DNA of 64,000 nucleotides from Brevibacterium sp. ZH18 (GTDB lineage: Bacteria > Actinomycetota > Actinomycetes > Actinomycetales > Brevibacteriaceae): positions 28,397-92,396 of the forward strand of contig NZ_JALDSX010000012.1 in the NCBI RefSeq assembly GCF_022748595.1. Direction: 5' to 3'. Position numbers and translations under genes: made by a program. Of this stretch, positions 7,080 through 16,106 are shown in pieces. The number at the start of each line of letters is the position of its first letter. Position 1 is the first letter of the stretch. Below the pieces are notes generated by a model. That model ran no database searches, had not been told where the DNA came from, and saw nothing but the letters and a program-made list of their open reading frames with translations.

Positions 7080-8696
7080 TCACACGCCGTAGACCTGGTC
7101 GAACGCACTCATGTCGCCGACGACTACGAGTTTCGTCGTGGCCCGGGACATCCCCACGTAGAGCATGTCCACTGCCCGTTCGACGTCGCGGAAGCCGTTG
7201 ATGCACAGGACCACGACGGGTCGTTCGAGGCCTTTGAACCCGAGGACGTGGCCGTAGAAGACGTCTTCGGTGGCGAAGAACTGGTCCCAGTAGGCCGACG
7301 TCCCCTCGGTCTCCACGATCGATCGCTGCTCGGGGTGTCGGCTGCCCGTGGTGAGCAGTGCGATGTCGCCGGGGTTCCAGCCTGCATCCATGAGCGATTC
7401 GACCTGCCCGTCCGCTTCGGCCAGAGCTGACTCGAGGTCGGTCTCGACCCAGTCGATCTCCTCGCCGGGACCGTTGCGGGGAATCGGCGGGTCGATGGCG
7501 AGGTCGGCGAAACCGGCCACGATCTGTTCGGAGTTGCGCAGATTCTCATCGAGTTGGATCGGGTTCATCGTGATCGGGGACGCGCCCTGACGGCCGAAGA
7601 TCCGCTGCCGTTCATCGGTGAAGACGTAGAGCGTGCCGTCGACCTGATTGCGCAAGCATGATTGGACGGCTTCCCACCACAGGAGGCTGAAATCCTGGCC
7701 CTCGTCGATGACGATGGCATCGAAGAGATTCTTCCGCGGACGCTCGTCGGCGAGGTCTTTGAGCTGCAGCGGCAGGTCGCGCTCCCAGTACTCGGAATCG
7801 TCATCGCTGCCCGGTGCCGCTCCCCAGGAGATCGGCAGATCGTGGAACAGGCCCACATATGCTGGGCGGTCCTCTTCTGGCCAGTGGGCGGTGAAGAGCT
7901 GGAGGAACCGGCCCAGACCGCGGGAATAGCACATGAGGGCGACCCGTTTGCCCTCGCGCGTGAGCGACTGGGCTTTGAGCAGCGCCAGGTAGGTCTTGCC
8001 GGTTCCGGCGCCACCGCTGATCTCGGCTCGATTCTGGTGCCGCAGAATGTTGATGAGCTTCGCCTGCTCCCGGCTGAGTTCGTCGGCGCGGTCGGAGATC
8101 TCTGAGGCTCTGAGGCTGACGTTCTCCACCGCTTGATTCGTCCGGCGCAGGTTCTTCAGGACGAACTCGTGGGAAGTGGAGATGCTGTCGCGCTCAGGGT
8201 TGAAGTCGTATCTCAGCTGGGCGGAGATGACGCCGGCGATCGAACCGAGCTGCGTGGAATCGACGAGCTGGCGCCGGGGTGCGTCCGGCTGATCCCAGTC
8301 CTGTGGTAGCTGCGTGTAGGGAAGCACCGCAAGATGGCTGATAGGCCCGGGCAGCGTCGAGACCCGGTTGCGCAGATAGTCGACGAGGTTGTGCTTGGCG
8401 ACCATCGCCTGCTCGACAGGGGAGACCTTGAGTCGATTTCGACGGCCATGCCCGTCCTGGGTGATCCACGTTCCGTCTTCGACGCTGACTCGGCCGCCTT
8501 TGACCTCGATGACGGCGATCCCGAACCCGGGCCAGAGCACGAGGATGTCGATCTCGACGTCCTTGTCGTCTCCGGTCAGACGTTGGCCGTGGACCATCGT
8601 CGCCTCGTCGGGGAGCTGTTCGCACAAGGACTCCCAGACCGTCGCCTCGGCGGTGGAGCCTTTGAAATCAGGTTGCTGCGGAATCAACGTGACCAT
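7080..8696 (-). CDS. NERD nuclease-domain/UvrD-like helicase fusion
   Basis: 538 residues. The N-terminal NERD (nuclease-related) domain shows DVEIDILVLWPGFGIAVIEVKGG (about 46-68), with the Asp (D50), Glu (E64) and Lys (K66) arrangement of PD-(D/E)xK nucleases. It is followed by a superfamily 1 ATPase: Walker A GGAGTGKT (228-235), Walker B IVIDEGQD, and C-terminal motifs GFKGLERPVVVL and LYVGMSRA. Proteins of this layout are linked to DNA repair or defence, but no function is proven. It stands alone between a convergent synthetase gene and a transporter, with no partner genes. Confidence 0.85.
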   Translation of the reverse strand: MVTLIPQQPDFKGSTAEATVWESLCEQLPDEATMVHGQRLTGDDKDVEIDILVLWPGFGIAVIEVKGGRVSVEDGTWITQDGHGRRNRLKVSPVEQAMVAKHNLVDYLRNRVSTLPGPISHLAVLPYTQLPQDWDQPDAPRRQLVDSTQLGSIAGVISAQLRYDFNPERDSISTSHEFVLKNLRRTNQAVENVSLRASEISDRADELSREQAKLINILRHQNRAEISGGAGTGKTYLALLKAQSLTREGKRVALMCYSRGLGRFLQLFTAHWPEEDRPAYVGLFHDLPISWGAAPGSDDDSEYWERDLPLQLKDLADERPRKNLFDAIVIDEGQDFSLLWWEAVQSCLRNQVDGTLYVFTDERQRIFGRQGASPITMNPIQLDENLRNSEQIVAGFADLAIDPPIPRNGPGEEIDWVETDLESALAEADGQVESLMDAGWNPGDIALLTTGSRHPEQRSIVETEGTSAYWDQFFATEDVFYGHVLGFKGLERPVVVLCINGFRDVERAVDMLYVGMSRATTKLVVVGDMSAFDQVYGV

Positions 8697-8750
8697 AAGC
8701 CGAGACTAGCCGAGGATCTGAGGAATCCGGTGGAGGGCAGCCGGACAGAC

Positions 8751-8781
8751 TTCGGGCCCGCTGGTCATCAGCGGGCCCGAA
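8751..8781. terminator. Strong hairpin downstream of the MHS transporter
   Basis: TTCGGGCCCGCTG pairs perfectly with CAGCGGGCCCGAA around a 5-nt loop (13-bp stem). It lies 50 bp past the stop of the transporter gene at 8834, in its direction of transcription. No clear T-tract follows. Confidence 0.7.
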
Positions 8782-8833
8782 ATCCTTCTCAGCGATCGGT
8801 GAGTCCGTCACATGTGGACGGCGAACTCAGAGC

Positions 8834-10219
8834 TCACTTCGCGTCGCCGGCGAGCTCCGATTCGTCGAAGACGACGTCGGCGCCCTCTTCGGGAAGACCG
8901 GAGCCGCGCAGCGACGCACCCTTGGTCTCCTTCATGAAGAACGTGGCGATCAGACCGATCACACAGGCGCCCATCATGTAGTAGGCAGGCACGATTGAGT
9001 TCCCGGTCGCCGCGATCAGCGCATCATTGGCCGACGGTGCCGTACCGCCGAACAACGCTGTCGAGATGTTGTAGGAGATCGCAAATCCGGCGAAACGGAC
9101 GGGGCCGGGGAACATCGCCGGGAAGGTTGCGGAGATCGTGCCGAGCTGCGGGATGTAGAGCAGGCCCAGCACCGCGAATCCGACCAGCGCCCAAACCGGA
9201 CCTTTGGCCATGAGCATGTACATCGGCACCGAGGCGACGATGAGACCGATGAGCGAGAAGTACCACACCGGTTTGCGGCCGACCTTGTCGGAGAGCATTC
9301 CGCCGAAGGGTATGAGCACCATCATGAAGGCCTGTGCCAGGAACATGACCGTCAGTGCGGCATTCGATCCCATGCCGACAGGTCCCTGCAGGTAGGACGG
9401 CATGTATGACAGCAGCGTGTAGTTGACGACATTGACGGCCACGACCATTCCGCCCAGGATGAGCAGCTGTTTCCAGTAGACGGTGAAGAGAGTATGGAAG
9501 ACGTCCTTGACCGACTTGCCCTGGTCGTTGTCGTCGAGCTCCGAGTAGACGGGGGACTCGTCGAGCTTGGTCCGCAGGTAGAGGCCGATGACGCCCATCA
9601 GTCCTGCGAGGACGAATGGGATCCTCCAGCCCCAGTCCATCATCTTCTCTTCGCCGAGGCCCAGCTGCAGCAGCAGGACGACGAGCGAGCCCAGAGCCAT
9701 GCCGGCCAATGTGCCGAACTCGAGGAAGCTGCCGAAGAAGCCGCGACGCTTATCCGGTGCGTACTCGGCCATGAACGTCGCAGCACCGCCGTACTCACCG
9801 CCCGAGGAGAAGCCCTGGACGACGCGGAGAAGGACGAGGATGATCGGCGCGGCGATGCCGATCGTTGCATAGCTCGGCAGGAAGGCGATGAGGAACGTCG
9901 ATCCGGCCATGAGCAGAATGGTCAGGGCCAGGACCGTCTTGCGCCCGAGGCGATCGCCCATCGGACCCCAGACGATACCGCCGAGCGGGCGGAAGACGAA
10001 GGAGACGGCGAACGTCAGCAGAGCTAGGAGCTGCCCGTGGCTGCCGGGGAAGAAGTGCTGGGTGATGTATGTGATCGAGACTGCGTACAGTCCGTAGTCG
10101 AACCACTCTGTCGCATTGCCGACCGCAGAGGCTGCGACGGCTTTGCGGACAGTCTTGAGGTCTGGTTCGGGTGGGGCGTCGGGGGTGTCTGAACTGGGAT
10201 GCGTGTTGGGGTTGCTCAC
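8834..10219 (-). CDS. MFS transporter, metabolite:H+ symporter (MHS) family
   Basis: 461 residues, GTG start at 10219 with GGAGG upstream. Twelve hydrophobic segments are expected. The MHS signature AVGNATEWFDYGLYAVS is in TM1, GDRLGRK in loop 2-3 and RVVQGFSSGGEYGG in TM4-5. Members (ProP, ShiA, KgtP and others) import osmolytes, dicarboxylates or shikimate with protons. It is monocistronic, ends in a strong hairpin, and its upstream region is AT-rich. Substrate unknown. Confidence 0.9.
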   Translation of the reverse strand: MSNPNTHPSSDTPDAPPEPDLKTVRKAVAASAVGNATEWFDYGLYAVSITYITQHFFPGSHGQLLALLTFAVSFVFRPLGGIVWGPMGDRLGRKTVLALTILLMAGSTFLIAFLPSYATIGIAAPIILVLLRVVQGFSSGGEYGGAATFMAEYAPDKRRGFFGSFLEFGTLAGMALGSLVVLLLQLGLGEEKMMDWGWRIPFVLAGLMGVIGLYLRTKLDESPVYSELDDNDQGKSVKDVFHTLFTVYWKQLLILGGMVVAVNVVNYTLLSYMPSYLQGPVGMGSNAALTVMFLAQAFMMVLIPFGGMLSDKVGRKPVWYFSLIGLIVASVPMYMLMAKGPVWALVGFAVLGLLYIPQLGTISATFPAMFPGPVRFAGFAISYNISTALFGGTAPSANDALIAATGNSIVPAYYMMGACVIGLIATFFMKETKGASLRGSGLPEEGADVVFDESELAGDAK

Positions 10220-10734
10220 GGAATCCTCCGATCGTGTGGGCCATCATCGAGGTGGCCCTCTAGAGAGAAGCGACTATGAACGCTACGAGCATCAGCTGAA
10301 CGTTTCAACGCGAAAATACTGTCAAATCAACGGCGTGTCCCTGCCTCATTCCGGACTATACGAGCCTCTCACCAGGTGCGATGTAAATGAAATCCAAAAT
10401 CTGATCTGCCGAAAAGGTTCACAGGCAATGCCATGGATATCGTTATCATCCGATGGTTGACAACAATTCGATTCGATGACCAACTTCGGATGGAGTCGAT
10501 CAGCGAGTAAAATGCATTGTCACATATCCAAGCCTCCTCGAGGTGAAATCGTCGCATGAATTCGCGCCGATCTCGGTCCCCGAATTCATAATCTGCAATC
10601 GTCGAATTCAAAATCTGCAATCTTCGCAGTTCTCCCGAAATTTCTCCGCACCATTGATTGTCTCGGTGGTAGTCTGCCAAGCACCTGACCTGGGTCATAC
10701 CGGAACTGGGCCGTCACGATGAGGAGATCTGCTC
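10220..10734. other. AT-rich intergenic region between divergent transporters
   Basis: About 515 bp with visibly lower GC than its surroundings. An open frame of 109 codons exists on the minus strand, but it lacks the GC-rich third positions of real genes here and I do not call it. The stretch carries a 22-bp-period direct repeat and must hold both promoters; it may be horizontally acquired or regulatory DNA. Confidence 0.5.
10581..10622. repeat. Direct repeat with 22-bp period upstream of the APC permease
   Basis: CGAATTCATAATCTGCAATC (10581-10600) recurs with one change (CGAATTCAAAATCTGCAATC, 10603-10622). Two turns of the helix apart, it could be a pair of binding sites on one face of the DNA. 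Confidence 0.6.
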
Positions 10735-12228
10735 ATGGGAGTGCTTCGGAAGAAGGATGTCAACGACGTCATTCACCAAAACGATGAGGCGAGCGAGGGC
10801 GGAAAACTGAGGAAGAACCTCAGCGCCAAGGACCTCATCGGCTTCGGCATCGGAATCGTCATCGGTACCGGTATCTTCACGCTCACCGGTCTCGAGGCCA
10901 AGGAGAATGCGGGCCCAGCCGTGATGATCTCCTTCGTCATCGCCGGATTCGTGGCCCTGCTGGCCGCACTCTGCTACGCGGAGTTGGCCGCAGCCGTCCC
11001 GACCGCTGGCAGCTCCTACACCTACGCATATTCCACGATCGGAGAGATCTTCGCGTGGATCATCGCGTGGGACCTCATCCTCGAATTCGCCCTCGGCGCA
11101 TCTGTCGTCGCCCGCGGCTGGTCCGGTTACATCGCGGGTGTGTTCGACCTGCCCTCGCAGTGGTTCGCCGAGGAGGGATCGATCGTCAACCTCGGCGCGA
11201 TCTTCATCTCCCTTGTCCTCGGCTGGGTGGCGATGCGCGGCATCCGCGAATCGAAGTGGGTGACCAACGGACTCGTCGTCATCAAGGTCCTCGTCTGCAT
11301 CTTCGTCATCGTCGTCGGCGTCTTCTACATCAAGTCAGCCAACCTCGTGCCCTTCATCCCGCCGGCGAAGCACGTCGAGGCCGGAGCTGCTGAGGGTCTC
11401 CAGGCTCCGCTGTGGCAGTTCGTCTCGGGCATCGAACCCTCGAGCTTCGGCGTCGTCGGCGTCTTCGTCGCAGCCGCGGTCGTATTCTTCGCCTACTCGG
11501 GATTCGAAGCCATCGCCAACCTCGGCGAGGAGACGAAGAAGCCTGCCAAGGACATGCCGATGGGGCTGCTCGGCACGCTCGCGATCTGCACGGTCCTCTA
11601 CGTCGGAGTCTGCCTCGTCGTGACCGGTATGGTCCACTACTCGAAGCTGTCCGAAGGCGACGCCGTCGCCGACGTGTTCACGCAGAACGGGCTCGGCTGG
11701 GCCGGAATCCTCATCGGCATCGCCGCCGTGGCCGGCCTGAGCTCGGTCATCCTCGTCGACATCGTCGCCATGGGCCGCATCGGCTTCGCGCTCTCCCGTG
11801 ATGGTCTGCTGCCGGGCATCTTCGCCCGCATCCACCCGCGCTGGGGCACCCCGGTCCTGATGACGGCGCTGACCGTCGGAGCCGTGGTCATCCTCTCCGG
11901 ACTCGTGCCGATCTCCGTGCTGGCGGAGATGGTGAGCATTGGAACGCTGTTCGCCTTCGTCGTCGTCTCGATCGCCGTCATCGTCCTGCGCAAGACGTCG
12001 CCGGATATGAAGCGACCATTCCGGACCCCGTGGGTGCCGTTCCTGCCGATCGTCTCGGTCATGGCCTGCCTCGGACTGATGGTCAGTCTCGCAGTCGAGA
12101 CCTGGCTGCGCTTCATCGTCTGGTTGTTGCTGGGCTTCGTCGTCTATTTCGCTTACGGAAACCGGAAATCACGTCTGGCTCGTCAGGAACGCGAGGGCGC
12201 TAAGGAACGCGAGGGGGATTCGAAATGA
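10735..12228 (+). CDS. APC family amino acid permease (CAT/YhdG-like)
   Basis: 497 residues; GAGGAG eight nt before the ATG. The N-terminal LIGFGIGIVIGTGIF is the APC glycine-rich TM1, and AALCYAELAAAVPTAGSSYTY is the conserved TM3 region. About 12-14 hydrophobic segments follow, then a charged C-terminal tail. It probably imports a cationic or neutral amino acid. Its last codons overlap the start of a universal stress protein gene (ATGA), an arrangement in which the Usp may regulate the transporter. Confidence 0.9.
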   Translation: MGVLRKKDVNDVIHQNDEASEGGKLRKNLSAKDLIGFGIGIVIGTGIFTLTGLEAKENAGPAVMISFVIAGFVALLAALCYAELAAAVPTAGSSYTYAYSTIGEIFAWIIAWDLILEFALGASVVARGWSGYIAGVFDLPSQWFAEEGSIVNLGAIFISLVLGWVAMRGIRESKWVTNGLVVIKVLVCIFVIVVGVFYIKSANLVPFIPPAKHVEAGAAEGLQAPLWQFVSGIEPSSFGVVGVFVAAAVVFFAYSGFEAIANLGEETKKPAKDMPMGLLGTLAICTVLYVGVCLVVTGMVHYSKLSEGDAVADVFTQNGLGWAGILIGIAAVAGLSSVILVDIVAMGRIGFALSRDGLLPGIFARIHPRWGTPVLMTALTVGAVVILSGLVPISVLAEMVSIGTLFAFVVVSIAVIVLRKTSPDMKRPFRTPWVPFLPIVSVMACLGLMVSLAVETWLRFIVWLLLGFVVYFAYGNRKSRLARQEREGAKEREGDSK

Positions 12229-13115
12229 GTGTTCTCGTCGGATTCGGCGTTGATACGAAGAGCCGTGCCGCTGTACGCTTCGGCGCCGACCTCGCCCGAG
12301 CCTCGGGCGAACCGCTCATCCTCTGCTGTGTCGTCCAGGATCGGTTCTCCTCCAGTCAGATGTCGGACTTCTCCGGCGTCTCCGACGACTGGAAGAAGGA
12401 GATCAAGGACATGACGTCCCAGGCGATCGCCGACGCCAAGGAGGCTCTTCCTGCGGATGTGGACGCCGAGGTGGTCACGCGATCCGGTCGATCCGTGACC
12501 CGGGTGCTCCACACCGAAGCCATCGACCACAACGCCCAAGTTCTCGTCACCGGGTCCTCGGTGCGCGGGCCGCTGGGGCGCATCGTCCTCGGCAGCACGA
12601 CCGATCGTCTCGTCCACTCCTCACCGCTGCCGATTGCTCTGGTGCCCCGCGGCTACAACTCGGACCGTACGGAGATCAGGCGTCTGGTCTTCGCCGTCGA
12701 CCCCTCGCGAAAGACGGAGCGATACTACGATTCCGTGGCACGACTAGCTCATTGGCTGGGCATCGGCGTCGAGGTCGTGACCTTCGCCGTCAGACCCTCG
12801 CGGCCCACCGGCATGGGAGCCTTCTCCGACCAAGGTGTGTATTCCCACTGGCGGAGCCAGGTCACGACAGGACACAGCGACATCGTGTCCGCGATCGAGA
12901 ACAGTGAGGATGGGGTCAACGTCACCGGGACGGAAATCGTCACCGGCGACCGATGGTCGAGTGCGGTCAATGCCTTCGACTGGCAGGACGGAGACATCCT
13001 CGTCGCCGGATCGAGTGAGAGCGCCCTCCACGGTGTGTTCCTCGGGTCCACGGCCACTCACATCATGCGCCACTCACCGGTGCCGATGGTGCTGCTGCCC
13101 CGACCCAGGCGTTAG
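12225..13115 (+). CDS. Two-domain universal stress protein (UspA family)
   Basis: 296 residues made of two Usp domains. Domain 1 ends in VTGSSVRGPLGRIVLGSTTDRL and domain 2 in VAGSSESALHGVFLGSTATHIM, so the ATP-binding Gly-rich motif (G-2X-G-9X-G-S/T) is complete in the first and partly altered in the second. It overlaps the permease gene by 4 bp and is translationally coupled to it. Tandem Usp proteins in actinobacteria bind ATP and modulate stress or transporter activity; the linkage here suggests control of the amino acid permease. Confidence 0.88.
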   Translation: MSVLVGFGVDTKSRAAVRFGADLARASGEPLILCCVVQDRFSSSQMSDFSGVSDDWKKEIKDMTSQAIADAKEALPADVDAEVVTRSGRSVTRVLHTEAIDHNAQVLVTGSSVRGPLGRIVLGSTTDRLVHSSPLPIALVPRGYNSDRTEIRRLVFAVDPSRKTERYYDSVARLAHWLGIGVEVVTFAVRPSRPTGMGAFSDQGVYSHWRSQVTTGHSDIVSAIENSEDGVNVTGTEIVTGDRWSSAVNAFDWQDGDILVAGSSESALHGVFLGSTATHIMRHSPVPMVLLPRPRR

Positions 13116-13170
13116 CTGGGTACAGAAGGGCCCAGTGCCTTACCTGGCATGACACAGTCAGCGAAATCGA

Positions 13171-14958
13171 GTGAGTCGACGCACATCCAGACGGTTTCGT
13201 GCTCAGGGAATGACTGTTCGTCCACCCGATGTCCTAGGCTTGAGCACTGCGAATCCTGACAGAACGCTCAACTCAACTGACTGTCCTGTAGCCGAATCCT
13301 CGGTCAGCGGGGCTCGGAAGGCAGCACGACACGTGGACCAGACCAGGAACCATTTGGAATCATCCGAGACGGATGCAGAACCTCCTCCCGCAAAGGAGGC
13401 GGACGCTGTCGGCACCGATCACGATTCCCCGACCGGGCCCGCCGAGGTGGCCCAACGCAGCCGTATCGACATCCCTGTCGCGGGAACCAGCGTCGGAATC
13501 CTTGCGATCTTCGTTGCCCTCGCCCTGATTCTTCCGGATAAGATGTCAGCCTGGGTGGGCACCGCATTTGCCGCCTGCGCCGACATCTTCGGCATGTACT
13601 GGCAGATCCTTCTGCTGGCCACGGCACTCATCGCCATCATCCTCATCTTCACCCCTTGGGCCAAGGCACGGTTGGGCAATCAGGCCCGCCCAGACTTCAA
13701 CCGCTTCAGCTGGGTCGCCATGATCATGACGACATTGCTCGCTGCCGGGGGAGTCTTCTGGGCGGCCGCGGAACCGATGTACCACTACGCGACGACACCG
13801 CCCTACTTCGCCGACAGCGGAGACAGCGGCTTCGACGAGGTAGCCGCCGCGCTCGCCACGAGCTTCATCGACTGGGGCTTCCTGGCCTGGGCGATCCTCG
13901 GTTCCCTGGGAACGATCGTGATGATGCGCGCCGCAGAAAAGGGGATGCCCCTGCGTCCCCGCAGCCTGCTCTACCTTGTTCTGGGCAAGAAGGCTGCGAC
14001 CGGCCCGATTGCAGCCGTGGTCGACATCGTCTGTGTCATCTCTGTCGCCGCCGGCACGATCGGCCCTGTCGGATTCCTCGGCATGCAGGTCTCCTACGGT
14101 CTGAACTCCCTGTTCGGCATCCCCGATATCTACCCCGTGCAGCTCGTTGTGATTGCGGTGCTCACCGCCGTCGCCGGCGTCAGCGTCTTCTCCGGTGTCA
14201 GCCGGGGCATCCGCTTCCTCAGCAGCGCCAACGTGTGGATAGCGCTGGCACTCATGGCCACCGTGCTCGTGGTCGGATCGGCCTGGTTCGTGATCAAGAG
14301 CTACTTCAGCGGCTTCGCTTTGTACATGACCGACTTCTTCGCCATGACGCTTTACCGAGGAGACACCGAATGGCTCTCGGGCTGGACAGTGTTCTTCTTC
14401 GGCTGGTTCCTCGGCTATGCCCCGCTGATGGCAATCTTCGTGGCTCGCATCTCAAAGGGCCGAACCGTTCGGGATCTGCTCATCAGCACCACGGTTCTGC
14501 CTCCCATCGCCACAACGTTCTGGTTCACTGTCCTGGGCGGCACAGGCATCTTCCTCGAACAGAAGTCTGCCGGTTCCATCTCGGGACCGCTGATGGACGG
14601 AGGGCTGCCCGCCGCAGTCATGGCCATCAGCGATAACCTGCCGCTGTCGTTGATCATCAGCCTCGGTTTCCTCCTCTTGACTATGACCTTCGTGGCCACG
14701 ACCACGGACTCCATGTCGTTCGCGATGTCGCAGTCATGCATGACGAGCGGTGAACCATCGCCGAAGCTGCGGGCCACGTGGGCCCTGCTCATCGGTGTCA
14801 CTGCGGCCGTGCTCATCAGCTTGGGAGACGGTGGGGTCGACGCGCTGCAATCGGCGATCGTCATCACCGCTGTGCCGGTGGGCTTTGTCATGTTGCCCTC
14901 ACTGTTCGCGGCGCCGATCTATGTCAGGCAGATGGCCAAGGAACAGAACCTGGCCTGA
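13171..14958 (+). CDS. BCCT family transporter (betaine/choline/carnitine)
   Basis: Up to 595 residues. The first 100 or so are polar and variable; the membrane core starts near IDIPVAGTSVGILAIF and carries the BCCT features GGVFWAAAEPMYHY and FIDWGFLAWAI, and a tryptophan-rich segment (LSGWTVFFFGWFLGYAPLM). The start is uncertain: GTG at 13171 (no clear SD), ATG at 13210, or GTG at 13333 (GGAAG 12 nt upstream). It probably imports a quaternary ammonium osmolyte or a related carbon source. It stands downstream of the permease/Usp pair with a 55-bp gap. The long N-terminus may sense osmotic state, or may be an over-extended start. Confidence 0.85.
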   Translation: MSRRTSRRFRAQGMTVRPPDVLGLSTANPDRTLNSTDCPVAESSVSGARKAARHVDQTRNHLESSETDAEPPPAKEADAVGTDHDSPTGPAEVAQRSRIDIPVAGTSVGILAIFVALALILPDKMSAWVGTAFAACADIFGMYWQILLLATALIAIILIFTPWAKARLGNQARPDFNRFSWVAMIMTTLLAAGGVFWAAAEPMYHYATTPPYFADSGDSGFDEVAAALATSFIDWGFLAWAILGSLGTIVMMRAAEKGMPLRPRSLLYLVLGKKAATGPIAAVVDIVCVISVAAGTIGPVGFLGMQVSYGLNSLFGIPDIYPVQLVVIAVLTAVAGVSVFSGVSRGIRFLSSANVWIALALMATVLVVGSAWFVIKSYFSGFALYMTDFFAMTLYRGDTEWLSGWTVFFFGWFLGYAPLMAIFVARISKGRTVRDLLISTTVLPPIATTFWFTVLGGTGIFLEQKSAGSISGPLMDGGLPAAVMAISDNLPLSLIISLGFLLLTMTFVATTTDSMSFAMSQSCMTSGEPSPKLRATWALLIGVTAAVLISLGDGGVDALQSAIVITAVPVGFVMLPSLFAAPIYVRQMAKEQNLA

Positions 14959-15075
14959 GATGAGACTGACTGCGCCCCACCCTCGTCGAGGGCTTCTTCC
15001 CGTGTGGCACTGTTCTATCGAATATCGTCAATGTTGTTACTGGTGTTGGTCTTCGGCATCCGACATAATGAGGCT

Positions 15076-16050
15076 GTGAACGAAGAGAACAGCAGTGCCC
15101 AAGCAGACACAACGACGATGAAGGCTATGAGCCAGACCGAATTCGGCGGCCCCGAGGTCCTCCACGAGGTGGAGCTGCCCAAGCCGAAGCCGGGACCGAG
15201 CCAGCTCCTCATCAAGGTGAAGGCATCAGGCGTGAACCCCACGGATTGGAAGCACCGAAGCGGCCCCCGCTTCCTCCCCGACCCACCGTACGTCCTCGGC
15301 TGGGACGTCTCCGGGGTGGTCGAACAGGTGGGCGTCGGCGTGACCCTGTTCAAACCGGGCGACGAAGTCTTCGGCATGTTGCCCTATCCCTTCGGCGTCG
15401 GCGCGCACGCCGAGTACGTTGTAGGTCCGACACGAGCCTTCGTGCCCAAGCCCGGCAGCGTCGACCACGTGCAGGCGGGAGCGATCCCACTCGTGGCGCT
15501 GACTGCGTGGCAGTCCTTGGTTGACACCGCGAAGATCACCCCCGGTGAACGGGTTCTCGTCCATGCCGCTGCAGGCGGAGTGGGGCACGTGGCGGTGCAG
15601 ATCGCCAAGGCACGAGGCGCCTATGTCATCGGAACGGCGAGTGCACCGAAACATGATTTCGTCCGAGGACTGGGTGCTGACGAGATGATCGACTATCGCG
15701 AGGAAGACTTCGTCGAGAAGGTTCGCGACATCGACATCGCCTTTGACACCATCGGGGGTGACTACCAGCTGCGCTCTCTGAGAACTCTCAAGCCAGGGGG
15801 AATCATGGTGTCGACGGTTCCTGTCCCGGCCGAGGGACTCTCCGAGGAGGCTGAGGCTCTGGGTGTTCGGGCTAAAACCATACTCGTCGAGGCCGATCAG
15901 GCGGGCATGCTCGAAATCGCTGCCCTCGTCGAAAGCGGGCAGCTGCGGGCCACGATCGCAGACACATTCCCGCTGACAGATGCCGCGAAGGCTCATCAGG
16001 CAGGGGAGACCAACGCGACGACAGGCAAACTGGTGCTGACCATGGAATGA
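15076..16050 (+). CDS. NADP-dependent MDR oxidoreductase (quinone reductase-like)
   Basis: About 324 residues from GTG 15076. MKAMSQTEFGGPEVLHEV starts the GroES-like domain and VHAAAGGVGHVAVQIAKARGA is the NADP-binding loop; no zinc ligands are seen. No ribosome site precedes either GTG 15076 or ATG 15118, but CATAAT (15064-15069) lies exactly one -10 distance before GTG 15076, suggesting a leaderless mRNA. A longer frame opens at 15004 but would read through that promoter. Substrate unknown; this group reduces quinones and alkenals. Confidence 0.82.
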   Translation: MNEENSSAQADTTTMKAMSQTEFGGPEVLHEVELPKPKPGPSQLLIKVKASGVNPTDWKHRSGPRFLPDPPYVLGWDVSGVVEQVGVGVTLFKPGDEVFGMLPYPFGVGAHAEYVVGPTRAFVPKPGSVDHVQAGAIPLVALTAWQSLVDTAKITPGERVLVHAAAGGVGHVAVQIAKARGAYVIGTASAPKHDFVRGLGADEMIDYREEDFVEKVRDIDIAFDTIGGDYQLRSLRTLKPGGIMVSTVPVPAEGLSEEAEALGVRAKTILVEADQAGMLEIAALVESGQLRATIADTFPLTDAAKAHQAGETNATTGKLVLTME

Positions 16051-16068
16051 AGCTGACCATGAAGTGAG
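16035..16068. repeat. 17-bp tandem duplication over the oxidoreductase stop codon
   Basis: GCTGACCATGGAATGAA (16035-16051) is followed directly by GCTGACCATGAAGTGAG (16052-16068), 14 of 17 matching. The gene's TGA (16048-16050) is inside the first copy. Confidence 0.75.
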
Positions 16069-16106
16069 CGAGGAGGTGGGCCCCTCGGTGAAGCTGGCCG
16101 TTGACC

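Noticed and set aside
10369..10698. Minus-strand ORF of 109 codons in the AT-rich intergenic region
   Set aside because: No GC bias at third positions, no credible SD, and no recognisable protein features; most likely chance open frame in AT-rich DNA.
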